This document shows, in pieces, positions 19,087-27,411 of a DNA stretch of 54,725 bases (positions within the stretch are counted from its first letter, which is position 1; every line of letters begins with the position of its first letter). This stretch comes from Desulfobacteraceae bacterium. Its GTDB lineage: Bacteria > Desulfobacterota > Desulfobacteria > Desulfobacterales > Desulfobacteraceae. The stretch lies in contig JAAELK010000067.1 of NCBI GenBank assembly GCA_024226935.1, positions 1 to 54,725 of the forward strand, written 5' to 3'. The translations under genes were made by a program, and so were the position numbers. The notes beneath the pieces were generated by a model. It was not told where the DNA came from. It ran no database searches and worked only from the letters and a program-made list of their open reading frames with translations.

Positions 19087-19163
19087 CCTCTTTATTGGAA
19101 TCTCCTTTTTATAGACTACCTTTTATTAGATTGCCCTTTATTAAATTGCCTTTTATTAAATTA
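19087..19163 (-). repeat. 15-nt tandem repeat with ribosome-binding-like cores
   Basis: Four adjacent 15-nt units occupy 19104-19163 (on the plus strand CCTTTTTATAGACTA, CCTTTTATTAGATTG, CCCTTTATTAAATTG, CCTTTTATTAAATTA). A degenerate 17-nt unit follows at 19087-19103. Read on the minus strand, as the leader of the 155-aa gene, each unit ends in AAAAGG, AAAGGG or AAAGAGG, so the true ribosome binding site looks like the last member of a series. One minus-strand frame would read NLIKG three times and then stop. Confidence 0.7.
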
Positions 19164-19298
19164 TCAAAGCAAAAGCCGTGCCAAATTTCGTGGCTGTTTT
19201 GGTTTGGGCTAAAAAAGCTTTAATTTCAATTGGTTCTGTGGACTTGATCTGGGGCGGCGGATTTGTAAAAAAAAACGAACCGGGAAAAAAGATCTCTT

Positions 19299-19601
19299 TT
19301 ATCCCAGTTCATCCATGAAAGAGCCGATCATTTTTTCCGCAATTTGTTCTGAGTTGATGGTATATTGATTGGCCTGGACTTGCTGTTTTAAATCGGCCAC
19401 TAATTTTTTTCTGTCGATTGGTTCCGTATCCATCGAGGTTGATATTTTTTGGAGATCCATGGTCGTTGTGGAAAGGTTTATGCTGTCACCCAGCGCTTTG
19501 TCGCCGGTTTTTCCCAACTTGGGCGGGGCGCCGGCAGGGGAGTCTGTCCGGTTTGTATATGACTGATTGATATAGTTTTGTGTGGAATTGGAAATTTTCA
19601 T
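19299..19601 (-). CDS. flgM: Anti-sigma-28 factor FlgM
   Basis: The 100-residue protein matches FlgM in size and layout. It has a disordered N-terminal half rich in Ser/Thr/Asn/Gly and a helical C-terminal half (RKKLVADLKQQVQANQYTI, SEQIAEKMIGSFMDEL) that wraps sigma-28 (FliA) until it is exported through the flagellar hook. AGGAGG precedes the ATG. It follows the DVU0524-like gene by 14 bp, so the two form one unit. An A/T-rich partial dyad (about 19285-19310, AAAAGAGATCTTTTTT) directly after the stop could terminate transcription. Confidence 0.85.
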   Translation of the reverse strand: MKISNSTQNYINQSYTNRTDSPAGAPPKLGKTGDKALGDSINLSTTTMDLQKISTSMDTEPIDRKKLVADLKQQVQANQYTINSEQIAEKMIGSFMDELG

Positions 19602-19615
19602 AATAGGTGCCTCCT

Positions 19616-20038
19616 TTACGATTCCATATTATTGTCAGCTACCTGTCGTGCCAATTCGGTCATTCTTTTTACAATAAATTGAGAGTCTTCAATAGACAGG
19701 GTATGGGTAGTCTTATTATTGTGACCATCAATGGTCGTGTAGGTAAACTGGTTTTTACCCTTGGTGAAATTTATTTTTTTACCAAGCTCTTTTTCAATCT
19801 GATCTGTAATTTGTTCTTCGTTTTTTTCTTTGGGCCCTTCGGTGATTATTTTGTCAACTATATTTGCGGCAACTTTTTCTATTATGGCCTGTCGCTTCCC
19901 TGCAGAAGAGATATTAACGCTGTCAGCAGAAACATTATTGGCAGTGCCAAATTTGTTTCTGCTCAGCATTTTGCCCTGGCTCAATTGTCTTGAGTAAACT
20001 TTGAGGACATTTTTTATCTGGTACGAAGGTATCTGCAT
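19616..20038 (-). CDS. DVU0524-like FlgM-associated protein
   Basis: This 140-residue protein resembles the DVU0524 family found beside flgM in sulfate reducers. The start MQIPSYQIKNVLKVYSRQLSQG is the most recognisable part. A Ser/Asn linker (VSADSVNISSAGKRQAIIEKV) follows, then a helical region and a C-terminal helix (FIVKRMTELARQVADNN). No signal peptide or membrane segment is present. AGGAG precedes the ATG and flgM follows after 14 bp. The biochemical role is undefined; association with flagellar late-gene control is inferred from synteny. Family recognition is from memory of the N-terminus. Confidence 0.7.
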   Translation of the reverse strand: MQIPSYQIKNVLKVYSRQLSQGKMLSRNKFGTANNVSADSVNISSAGKRQAIIEKVAANIVDKIITEGPKEKNEEQITDQIEKELGKKINFTKGKNQFTYTTIDGHNNKTTHTLSIEDSQFIVKRMTELARQVADNNMES

Positions 20039-20094
20039 TTAATTTTCTCCTTAAAAACCTTATCGGAAGGGGAAAATCAAACCTTTAGTTTTTT

Positions 20095-21387
20095 TTAATC
20101 ATCAAAATTACCGTCAGGTCCTTTGTCAGATACAATGTTTGCGGCTTTTTTAATGATTTTTTCCCAGGTCCATTCCGTTTCGGATTCTAATTTTTTTGTT
20201 TTGTGGCCGGGCATATGGTTTTTTGTTTCTAAAATGTGGGCAATAAGAATATCTGCAGTATCATTAGCATTGAACACATCTGTAAGCAAGGTATATACAA
20301 AATTTTCTACATTTTTTGCCATTCTCAGTCTTATCTCTTGGGGCTGGGTCAAGAGGTGGTTTTCAAAGGGGAGGTTTAGCTTTTTAACATCACCGCCTCT
20401 TAAATTATTTGTATCTGCATAATCAAGCATTTTGGACCACATCTCTTCGGTAAGTCCATTATCTTTTTGTTTGATGAAATTGCCTTTATCATCCAGGATG
20501 GCATTTCCATAATCATTGACCTTCAGGCCCCAGGAAACCATTTGCAAAGCTGTGGCAACATTTGCCTTGGTGGTGTGGGTTTTTGATGCAATTTTGCGTA
20601 GTTTGTCTGAATCGTTACCCGAAGTACCGTGCTGGGCCCCGGAGATTTTGTAAGGGGACAGGGCTTCATGTATCTGGGCGGTGAGATCTACGTCTATACC
20701 GGTGCCGCTTTGTTCAATACCGTGGATGGTGCCGTTGTTCAATGCAATCCAGTCCGGGAAGATATTATGGGCATTGAGTCCCTGGATGAGAAATAATGCC
20801 TCTTCATCGGTGGAAAGCCCCATGGTTCCCTTGATCTCTCCTATCTCTGTTTCAAGGCCGGCCCATTCAGGTACAAAGGGGTTTAGTTCAATATTTGCCA
20901 GCAGGTTCTGGTCGTCGGGCATATGGGAGGCATCAATGGCAATGGAGGTGATTCCTGCATCAAACAGGGATTCAATTTCTGCTTTGGCCGGTTCAATATC
21001 CCCGGGTGTTTTTATGCCAAAGTGGTCGGCATGGATGGCCACCGGTATGGTGATTCCCATTTCGTTCATCAGGGCATCAGTTTGTCGGGCCATGTTCCAT
21101 AGGCTTACGGGGCAATATGCATTGGTTCCGCCCTCCGATCTGGCAATTTCTATGATTATGGCTGCATTGGCTTTTTGTGCGGCAGCAAGGGTTCCTCTCA
21201 GTACAAAGGAACTTCTGGCGTTTGCAGCTATGGTCATACAGCGCCCTTTTTTTAACATGGCCTGGTCAATGTATTTTCCACTGACAATAAGAGCCTTTGA
21301 ATTTGGAAATAGTTTTTTTATGTTCGGGGGTCTGCCGTAGTTAAGGGCAGTGTTAAATTCTTCGGAATATTTATTTGAAGCGGTCAT
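20095..21387 (-). CDS. Class II fructose-bisphosphate aldolase family protein
   Basis: The 430-residue TIM-barrel protein is of the zinc-dependent class II aldolase type. HADHFG supplies catalytic Asp and zinc-ligand His, NNGTIHG another His, and SGAQHGTSGND the late His/Gly loop. It is longer than the usual 300-360 residue fructose-bisphosphate aldolases because of an extended C-terminus (about residue 330 onward). That places it in the long ketose-bisphosphate aldolase subgroup. The likely reaction is reversible cleavage of fructose 1,6-bisphosphate for gluconeogenesis, but the exact substrate cannot be read from sequence. AGGAGA precedes the ATG. It is 56 bp upstream of the flagellar regulator genes and may share their transcript. 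Confidence 0.8.
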   Translation of the reverse strand: MTASNKYSEEFNTALNYGRPPNIKKLFPNSKALIVSGKYIDQAMLKKGRCMTIAANARSSFVLRGTLAAAQKANAAIIIEIARSEGGTNAYCPVSLWNMARQTDALMNEMGITIPVAIHADHFGIKTPGDIEPAKAEIESLFDAGITSIAIDASHMPDDQNLLANIELNPFVPEWAGLETEIGEIKGTMGLSTDEEALFLIQGLNAHNIFPDWIALNNGTIHGIEQSGTGIDVDLTAQIHEALSPYKISGAQHGTSGNDSDKLRKIASKTHTTKANVATALQMVSWGLKVNDYGNAILDDKGNFIKQKDNGLTEEMWSKMLDYADTNNLRGGDVKKLNLPFENHLLTQPQEIRLRMAKNVENFVYTLLTDVFNANDTADILIAHILETKNHMPGHKTKKLESETEWTWEKIIKKAANIVSDKGPDGNFDD

Positions 21388-21703
21388 ATTTTTCTCCTGA
21401 AAAGTGTATTAGATTGAGATTTTCTTAAAACTTTCTTTTTTTGCCATGAAAGGGCCTTAAAATCAAGATTTTATTAAATAATGAATTCTGATTCAGAGCT
21501 ATTTTTTCTTAAAAGTATAGGGTAAACTTTTTTTCTATAAAGCTATATTTTTTATAAGCCTATGTAAAAACAAGGAGATTGTTCTTTTTTGTCTAAAGCA
21601 TTATGGTCTTGACATTTGCTTAAATCTTTTGTTAAACAATGAATTATTATTCATTTGAGTGAAGTGACATCAGCGTGTAACAAATAGGAGAGGTGACATC
21701 AAG
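21388..21703. other. Divergent intergenic region
   Basis: These 316 bp separate the aldolase-like gene (minus) from the TetR-family gene (plus). The right part holds the promoter and palindrome described at 21609-21654. The rest is AT-rich with no open frame or RNA structure that I can support. Confidence 0.5.
21609..21654 (+). promoter_or_regulatory. Promoter overlapped by a TetR/FadR-type operator candidate
   Basis: TTGACA (21609-21614) is followed 17 bp later by TTAAAC (21632-21637), a weak -10. The palindrome ATGAAT-TATT-ATTCAT (21639-21654) lies directly behind it, where a bound repressor would block transcription. TGAAT/ATTCA half-sites resemble those of FadR-type fatty-acid regulators. 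A lone TGAATGA half-site (about 22322-22328) sits before the next operon. Autoregulation is inferred. Confidence 0.55.
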
Positions 21704-22288
21704 GTGCAGAAAAACAGATCGGAAAAATACAATAAAATACTTGATAGTGCCGGAGCCGTGTTTGCAGAATTCGGATTTTATAAAGCCACTATATCCCAGA
21801 TAGCTGCAAAAGCGGGTGTAGCTGATGGTACACTATATCTGTATTTTAAAAATAAGGATGATATTCTTTATCAATTTATTAATTTTAAAAGCCAGAATGT
21901 GTTTGAAAAAATGAATGCAGCGGTTGAAACAGGTCGGAATGCAGAAAGCAAACTACGAAATTTAATAAGGTGTCATTTGCAGGAGTTTCAAAATGATAGA
22001 AATATGGCAATTATTTTTCAGTCGGAAGTCCGGTATCTGCGTGATATCGAGTTCCAGATAAAGGATATTTCAAAAATGTACCTGGATCTTTTATCGGACA
22101 TCATTGAGCAGGGTCAGGTTGAAGGATACATGCGCCAGGATCTTTTTGTCGGGCTTGTGAAACGTTTTATATTAGGGGCTGTGGAAGGGGTTATCGGTAC
22201 CTGGGTTTCTGCCGATGCCAGGTATGATTTGGTGGCCATGGCAGATCCCCTTGTGGATCTCTATCTGGTCGGTGTCAGGGGAGAATAA
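21704..22288 (+). CDS. TetR/AcrR family regulator (FadR-like)
   Basis: A 194-residue repressor. The N-terminal HTH (about residues 7-55) has the family pattern ILDSAGAVFAEFGFYKATISQIAAKAGVADGTLYLYFKNKDDIL. The C-terminal ligand domain (about 75-190) resembles the acyl-CoA-responsive group that controls fatty acid degradation in Bacillus and related systems. The start is GTG at 21704 with AGGAG about 12 bases upstream; no ATG lies before the HTH. It directly precedes the ETF:quinone oxidoreductase/etfBA operon, so the likely job is to switch beta-oxidation electron transfer on when acyl-CoA is present. An operator candidate overlaps its own promoter. Confidence 0.88.
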   Translation: MQKNRSEKYNKILDSAGAVFAEFGFYKATISQIAAKAGVADGTLYLYFKNKDDILYQFINFKSQNVFEKMNAAVETGRNAESKLRNLIRCHLQEFQNDRNMAIIFQSEVRYLRDIEFQIKDISKMYLDLLSDIIEQGQVEGYMRQDLFVGLVKRFILGAVEGVIGTWVSADARYDLVAMADPLVDLYLVGVRGE

Positions 22289-22416
22289 ATATCATATAGT
22301 ATTTAAATGGTAAAATTTTATTGAATGAGGTTTTTTACTTGACGGCAATGGTCATGTTTATTAAGGCTATTGAGCTTAGATTCATTTTGTAACGAAAATA
22401 TTGGGAGGTAATGTAG

Positions 22417-24480
22417 ATGTCTTCAATTATTGGTCCGGCGAGTTATAAATTATTCGGATTTTTCCCCACCGCTGTTCTTGCCTTTATTGTGCCGATTGTC
22501 GGTATCGGTGCCTTTGCGTACATTATGGCCCGGCGAATAGCTCCCCTTGTACGGGCTGCTCCGGATAATAGACTTGACAGGATCGACCAACGGATAAAAA
22601 ATCTTGTGATTATCTGGTTGGGGCAGCTCCGCCAACCAAGATATATGTTGGCTGGTGTTTTGCACATGGTTATTTTTGCAGGTTTTTTGATTTTATCCAT
22701 TCGATCCACATCCCTGGTGGTCATCGGGCTTTCAGATGGTTTTGTTTTGCCCGGATTCGGTGGTTTGGTAGGAGTTGTGTATAATTTTATAAAAGATTAT
22801 GCAGCTACTTTTGTATTGGTTGCCTGTATTATTGCGGCCATCCGCAGGGGAATCTATAAACCCGAAAGATATGCAGTACCTGAAAAATATGGTAAGGATC
22901 ACACGGCAGAAGCCGTGTTTGTACTGGGTCTTATTTCGACTCTGATGATATCTGAAAGTTTATTTGAAGCCTCGGAACTGGCTTATGCTTTCCAGTTGAC
23001 TGGTCAGGAGCATTTTTTAGCTCCCCTTTCTCTGGTTTGGATTTTCAGGGGTATGCTTTTGTCTGCATCTTCCGGATTTCTCCAGGGACTTCATATTTTT
23101 ATGTATTTTGTCCACGACCTTTCCTTTTTCTTTTTTCTTTGCTTTTTACCCCTTGGTAAACATTTTCATGTCATCACCTCTCTTTTTAATGTTTTTTTTA
23201 TGAGGGTTAAAAGGGGTAATATCAAACCGGTACAACACGGAATTAAAGACGAAGAGCTGGATAGTCTGGAATCTTTTGGTATTAAGAAACTGGAAGATTT
23301 TACCTGGAAGCATATGTTGGACTTTTATTCTTGTGCCGATTGTGGCAGATGTTCTGATCAATGTCCAGCCAATGCCGTGGGAAGGCCACTTTCTCCAAGA
23401 TTTATTACCATTAAGGCCAGGGATTTAATGTTTAAAAATTATCCTCTGTCCGGTGAAATATATAAGAGTAATTTATTGGTAGAAGATATTTATGCAGAAG
23501 ATGAAATCTGGTCTTGCACCACCTGCGGTGCCTGTGAGGCAGAATGCCCCTTGGGCATTGAATATATTGACAAAATGGTGGATTTGCGCCGGGGTATGGT
23601 GGATGAAGGCATGGTTCCCCAGTCATTGCAAAAACCTTTAAAGGCCCTGGAAAAAAGAGGCAATCCCTATGGTAAAATGGAGAAAAAACGGGCAGACTGG
23701 GCCAATGATAAGGAGTTTAAAGCCGATCACAGCATTAAAAACCTGGGCAAAGACACCGCTGAGACCCTTTTCTTTGTGGACAGTATCACTTCCTATGATG
23801 ACAATATCCAGGAGATTGCCAGAAGAACTTGCGTGATTCTTGAGAAAGCCGGTGTTGATTTTGGAATTCTGGGTAAAGATGAAAAGGACAGTGGCAACGA
23901 GGTGCTTCGTTTCGGTGAGGAAATGCTTTACCAGGATTTGAAAGAACAAAATACAGAAGCCATTCTGGAATCCGGGGTTAAACAGATTGTAACAGCTGAT
24001 CCCCATGCATATAATGCCTTGAAAAACGATTATACAGGTCTTCCTCCTGTCAAGCACATCAGCCAGGTGGTGGCTCAAAAGATTGCTGCAGGTGAGCTGG
24101 AACTCTTGCCATGCCAGGAGCCGGACAAGGTGTATGTTTACCATGATCCTTGTTATCTGGGACGGCACAACGGGATTTATGAAGATCCGAGACAGGCTCT
24201 TGATGCCATTAACGGGTTGACCCGGGTTGAACTTGAAAAAAGCCGTGATAGGTCCTTTTGTTGTGGTGGTGGCGGTCTCATGCTTTTTTATGAACCGGAA
24301 GAAGATACAAGAATGGGAGTTTTGAGAGTGAATATGGCTGCTGAGGCCGGTGCAAATGTCATAGTGACGGCTTGTCCTTTCTGTTTGGTTAATATCCAGG
24401 ATGCGATTAAGGTTGCAGGAAAAGAAGGGGAGATAGAGGCTCTGGATTTTACAGAACTTATTGGGCAGCATTTACAATAA
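22417..24480 (+). CDS. Membrane Fe-S ETF:(mena)quinone oxidoreductase
   Basis: The 687-residue protein combines an N-terminal NarI-like membrane part with an HdrD-like part. About five or six helices span residues 12-280, with His residues that could bind heme. The HdrD-like part has two 4Fe-4S motifs (CADCGRCSDQCP near 308 and CTTCGACEAECP near 370) and CCG cysteine domains (DPCYLGRHNGIYEDP and CCGGGGLMLFYEPEEDTR, ending TACPFCLVN). This layout is known in anaerobes as the enzyme that takes electrons from ETF to menaquinone (EMO/EtfD type). GGGAGGT precedes the ATG. etfB follows after 26 bp and etfA next. Its role would be to re-oxidise ETF charged by acyl-CoA dehydrogenases. Confidence 0.88.
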   Translation: MSSIIGPASYKLFGFFPTAVLAFIVPIVGIGAFAYIMARRIAPLVRAAPDNRLDRIDQRIKNLVIIWLGQLRQPRYMLAGVLHMVIFAGFLILSIRSTSLVVIGLSDGFVLPGFGGLVGVVYNFIKDYAATFVLVACIIAAIRRGIYKPERYAVPEKYGKDHTAEAVFVLGLISTLMISESLFEASELAYAFQLTGQEHFLAPLSLVWIFRGMLLSASSGFLQGLHIFMYFVHDLSFFFFLCFLPLGKHFHVITSLFNVFFMRVKRGNIKPVQHGIKDEELDSLESFGIKKLEDFTWKHMLDFYSCADCGRCSDQCPANAVGRPLSPRFITIKARDLMFKNYPLSGEIYKSNLLVEDIYAEDEIWSCTTCGACEAECPLGIEYIDKMVDLRRGMVDEGMVPQSLQKPLKALEKRGNPYGKMEKKRADWANDKEFKADHSIKNLGKDTAETLFFVDSITSYDDNIQEIARRTCVILEKAGVDFGILGKDEKDSGNEVLRFGEEMLYQDLKEQNTEAILESGVKQIVTADPHAYNALKNDYTGLPPVKHISQVVAQKIAAGELELLPCQEPDKVYVYHDPCYLGRHNGIYEDPRQALDAINGLTRVELEKSRDRSFCCGGGGLMLFYEPEEDTRMGVLRVNMAAEAGANVIVTACPFCLVNIQDAIKVAGKEGEIEALDFTELIGQHLQ

Positions 24481-24506
24481 AACTATTTTTTTTAAAGGAG
24501 AGGATA

Positions 24507-25295
24507 ATGGAGATTTTAGTATGCGTCAAGCGAGTCCCGGATACTGCTGAGAATGAATTTGAACTCAATGGTGCAGGCAATGATCTTGACCGTGATGACT
24601 TGGTCTATTCTGTTAATGAATGGGATAATTATGCGGTTGAAGAAGCGATTCAGATGGTTGACAATGTGGGGGGGAGTGTAACCGTTGTCACTGTTGGTGA
24701 TGATGAATCTGAAGAAGTTTTAAGACGTGAAATGGCCATGGGTGCTAATAATGGGGTTCTGCTTTCTGATGATGCTTTTGAGGGGTCGGATGGAAACGGT
24801 ATCGCCTCGATTTTAAAGGCAGAGATTGAAAAAGGTAATTATGATTTGATTCTTACCGGTGCCCAGGCAGATGAAGGTGCAGGCCAGGTAGGTGGTATGG
24901 TTGCTGCTATGCTGGATTATCCCTATGCCTCTCTGGTTAATAAAATTGATATCATTGATGATAAAAAAATTAATGTGGGAAGGGAAATTGAGGGGGGCAA
25001 TCAGGAAATGAATGAACTCCAGCTTCCTTGTGTGCTTTCCATTCAGACTGGTATCAATGAGCCCCGGTATGTCGGGATTCGTGGTATCAGAAAAGTGGCT
25101 AAGGTGGATATTCCGGTAAAGGGTAGTGCTGATTTGGGTCTTGATGCTGATAGTGTTGGTGCAGCCGGTGCTAAAACCCGCCGGGTGGATTATTTTGTGC
25201 CTGATATGGGAGAGGGTGCTGAAATGCTTGAAGGTTCCACCGATGAGATTATTGGAAAACTTATTGAAAAGCTTAAAGCCAAGGGAGGACTCTAA
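24507..25295 (+). CDS. etfB: Electron transfer flavoprotein subunit beta
   Basis: EtfB pairs with EtfA to form the soluble carrier that accepts electrons from acyl-CoA dehydrogenases. The 262-residue protein has the family start MEILVCVKRVPDTAEN, VNEWDNYAVEEAIQM, the TGAQADEGAGQVGGMVAA segment that contacts nucleotide, and GREIEGGNQEMNELQLPCVLSIQ. AGGAGAGGATA precedes the ATG. etfA begins two bases after the stop. The adjacent membrane oxidoreductase suggests a non-bifurcating, quinone-linked ETF; that is inference from context. Confidence 0.95.
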   Translation: MEILVCVKRVPDTAENEFELNGAGNDLDRDDLVYSVNEWDNYAVEEAIQMVDNVGGSVTVVTVGDDESEEVLRREMAMGANNGVLLSDDAFEGSDGNGIASILKAEIEKGNYDLILTGAQADEGAGQVGGMVAAMLDYPYASLVNKIDIIDDKKINVGREIEGGNQEMNELQLPCVLSIQTGINEPRYVGIRGIRKVAKVDIPVKGSADLGLDADSVGAAGAKTRRVDYFVPDMGEGAEMLEGSTDEIIGKLIEKLKAKGGL

Positions 25296-25297
25296 TT

Positions 25298-26266
25298 ATG
25301 ACACAGATTTTCGCGTATGTACCCTTTAATAACGGCCAGGCAGAAGATGTGGCTTTAGAGTTCCCGGAAGCCGCAAAAAAAATTGATGCAAGCGCAACGC
25401 TCACAGCTATTGTGACTGGTTCCGGTGCAGATCTTGATTCGGTTGCCGGTGAAATGAGCAAAATTTATGGGCAGGTTATCAAAGTGGATAATGAAGCTCT
25501 TGCATATCCCAATGCAGAGGTTGTCAGAAAAGCTTTGGTAAATATTGTTCCAGAGGGTTCTATAGTGTTGGTTCCCCATACCACCTTTGGTATGGACATT
25601 GCTCCGGGCCTTTCCGTAAAAATGGATGCTGCTTATGCTGCTGATATAATAGACTTCCAAGGTGCAGAAGGAACTACCCTTAAAATGATTCGTCAAGAAT
25701 TGGGCGGAGCCGTAAGTACCCACGTGACTGCTGATATTTCAGCCGGTGCTGTTATCACTGTCAGACCAGGGGCCTTTGCTCCTGTGGACGGTGGTTCTGC
25801 CGGCGGTACCATAACGGATAAATCTGGTGATGCAGGGGATCTAAGCAGTAAAAGACAATTTCTTGAAGTGGTTGCGGCAGAAATTGGTGATGTGGATATT
25901 ACCAAATCCGATGTGTTGGTCTCCATTGGTAGAGGTATTGAGGACGAAGAAAATATTGAAGTTGCCCAGGAACTTGCCGAAGCCATGAACGCAGTGGTTT
26001 CCTGTTCCAGACCCATTGTGGATGCCAAATGGCTTGAAAAATCCCGTCAGGTCGGTACCTCCGGGCAGACTGTAAAACCCAAGGTTTATATGGCCATGGG
26101 TATTTCAGGTTCCTTTCAGCATCTGGGTGGAGTTAAGGGCAATCCCTTTATTGTGGCAGTTAATAAAAATCCCAAAGCCCCCATTTTCCAGGTAGCTGAC
26201 GTTGGAATTGTAGAAGATATTCTTGAGTTCATGCCGGAATTAACCGAGGCAATTTCAGATTTATAG
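25298..26266 (+). CDS. etfA: Electron transfer flavoprotein subunit alpha
   Basis: EtfA carries the FAD of the ETF heterodimer. The 322-residue protein shows the FAD domain in its C-terminal third: LVSIGRGIEDEENIEVAQELAEAM, SRPIVDAKWLEKSRQVGTSGQTVKPKVYMAMGISG, FQHLGGVKG and FIVAVNKNPKAPIFQVADVGIVEDI. The N-terminal half is the divergent alpha/beta domain that packs on EtfB. It is tightly coupled to etfB (two-base gap; AGGGAGGACT lies inside the etfB end). A strong terminator follows the stop after about 20 bp, closing the operon. Confidence 0.95.
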   Translation: MTQIFAYVPFNNGQAEDVALEFPEAAKKIDASATLTAIVTGSGADLDSVAGEMSKIYGQVIKVDNEALAYPNAEVVRKALVNIVPEGSIVLVPHTTFGMDIAPGLSVKMDAAYAADIIDFQGAEGTTLKMIRQELGGAVSTHVTADISAGAVITVRPGAFAPVDGGSAGGTITDKSGDAGDLSSKRQFLEVVAAEIGDVDITKSDVLVSIGRGIEDEENIEVAQELAEAMNAVVSCSRPIVDAKWLEKSRQVGTSGQTVKPKVYMAMGISGSFQHLGGVKGNPFIVAVNKNPKAPIFQVADVGIVEDILEFMPELTEAISDL

Positions 26267-26288
26267 TTGTAAATTATATTAAAAAAGA

Positions 26289-26319
26289 GCCCTGCTGAAG
26301 ATTGCAGGGCTTTTTTTTT
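26289..26319 (+). terminator. Intrinsic terminator of the ETF operon
   Basis: GCCCTGC (26289-26295) pairs with GCAGGGC (26304-26310) around an 8-nt loop and is followed by nine T bases. This is a textbook rho-independent terminator. Confidence 0.93.
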
Positions 26320-26409
26320 AGAGGAATCAGCCCGGATAGATTCGAAAGAAAAAATCGTTATAGCGATGTGCCATGGCTGATGACCCTTATCAAAAGGCAA
26401 GATCCAACT

Positions 26410-27411
26410 TCAGGGTTCCCCATTAAGAGAGTCAAGAAACTGAGAATATATTTTTGAGGGTAAAACACCTATACCTTTTCGAATAATAAGGCGTGGATGT
26501 TGTTCAATCATTAATAAACCTTTATGCTGCAGTAATTTGTTTTCCGGTATCAGGCAACGGAAATTGCGCAGTGTTTTATATTTTAACAAATCTTTTGCAA
26601 AATTTTGATAGTACATTTTAACTTTTTCCATATCATTAACTTCAGAGTGGAACTTTGTTTCAAGGGCTCCTGTGGGACATAGTAAGCTACAAAAAAAACA
26701 ACTATCGCAGTGCTCATATGAGATAAGAGGGGATTTGGCCATATCAATGCATTGGGTGGGGCAATTTTTCATGCATATGGAGCATTTCGGGAATTTACAT
26801 TTTTCCTTATTTAATTTTGGTTTGTTTTGGTTGAGAAAGCTTTCCAACTGTTTTTTTCCACCGGGTTTTTCACTTGTAGATACTCCGTAAATCTTATGAT
26901 ATTCTTTTTTATTTGGTAATTTGGGGATGAGTTTTCTATCGCCTTGGAATATTTTTTTACTGCGCTCCAAAATTTTCCTGCCAAAATTTTTTGCTTCCTG
27001 TAAATCTATTTTATCGGGGTGATCATGGGTGAAGTATGGTTGAGGCCCATTGTAATAATTTCCAAACCAATCTTTCCATCCAATAACTTCCAATTGCCTT
27101 TCTTTTAAAGCCAAGATCATTCTCGCAATGAACAGGCCAAGTAAGAGGCCGTGTGTACAGAAGGTAAAGCTGTGTTTTCCCTTTAAAAGAGGCATTTTTT
27201 TAATGAATTTACTTATATTCATAGGTTCTTGTTGATGCCATACCGGAGCTCCAAAACCTATTAAATCGTATTGTATTAATTTTTTTGGATCAAGTTCTCC
27301 GGGGGTAGCGATATCACACTTTTCAGATAATTGGTTCATCCCATCATGTATGGCTTTGGCTATTTTCTTGGTGTTGCCTGTCTGGGAATAATAAATAATT
27401 ATACTTTTCAT
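26410..27411 (-). CDS. EFR1-type flavodoxin-ferredoxin protein
   Basis: The 333-residue protein fuses an N-terminal flavodoxin-like domain to a two-cluster ferredoxin domain. The flavodoxin part has the FMN phosphate loop YYSQTGNTKKIAKAI at residues 5-20 and GFGAPVWHQQEP. The ferredoxin domain starts near residue 200. Its second motif, CDSCFFCSLLCP, is canonical. The first is CKFPKCSICMKNCP, with four residues rather than two between the first two cysteines. EFR1-family proteins are anaerobic electron carriers of undefined partner. The gene stands alone, 377 bp from the divergent decarboxylase-like gene. The codon use is noticeably AT-rich compared with uvrB or thyX. Confidence 0.8.
   Translation of the reverse strand: MKSIIIYYSQTGNTKKIAKAIHDGMNQLSEKCDIATPGELDPKKLIQYDLIGFGAPVWHQQEPMNISKFIKKMPLLKGKHSFTFCTHGLLLGLFIARMILALKERQLEVIGWKDWFGNYYNGPQPYFTHDHPDKIDLQEAKNFGRKILERSKKIFQGDRKLIPKLPNKKEYHKIYGVSTSEKPGGKKQLESFLNQNKPKLNKEKCKFPKCSICMKNCPTQCIDMAKSPLISYEHCDSCFFCSLLCPTGALETKFHSEVNDMEKVKMYYQNFAKDLLKYKTLRNFRCLIPENKLLQHKGLLMIEQHPRLIIRKGIGVLPSKIYSQFLDSLNGEP

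Noticed and set aside
19087-19163. CRISPR-like array
   Set aside because: The units are 15-17 nt, directly adjacent and without spacers; no cas genes are present anywhere in the window.
19165-19310. Minus-strand frame between flgM and the 155-aa gene (ending KFGTAFALII)
   Set aside because: It reads like protein for about 50 codons but has no ATG, GTG or TTG start after the upstream stop and no ribosome binding site.
23638-24471. 277-codon minus-strand frame opposite the ETF:quinone oxidoreductase
   Set aside because: The plus strand encodes complete Fe-S and CCG motifs there; the antisense frame has no support.
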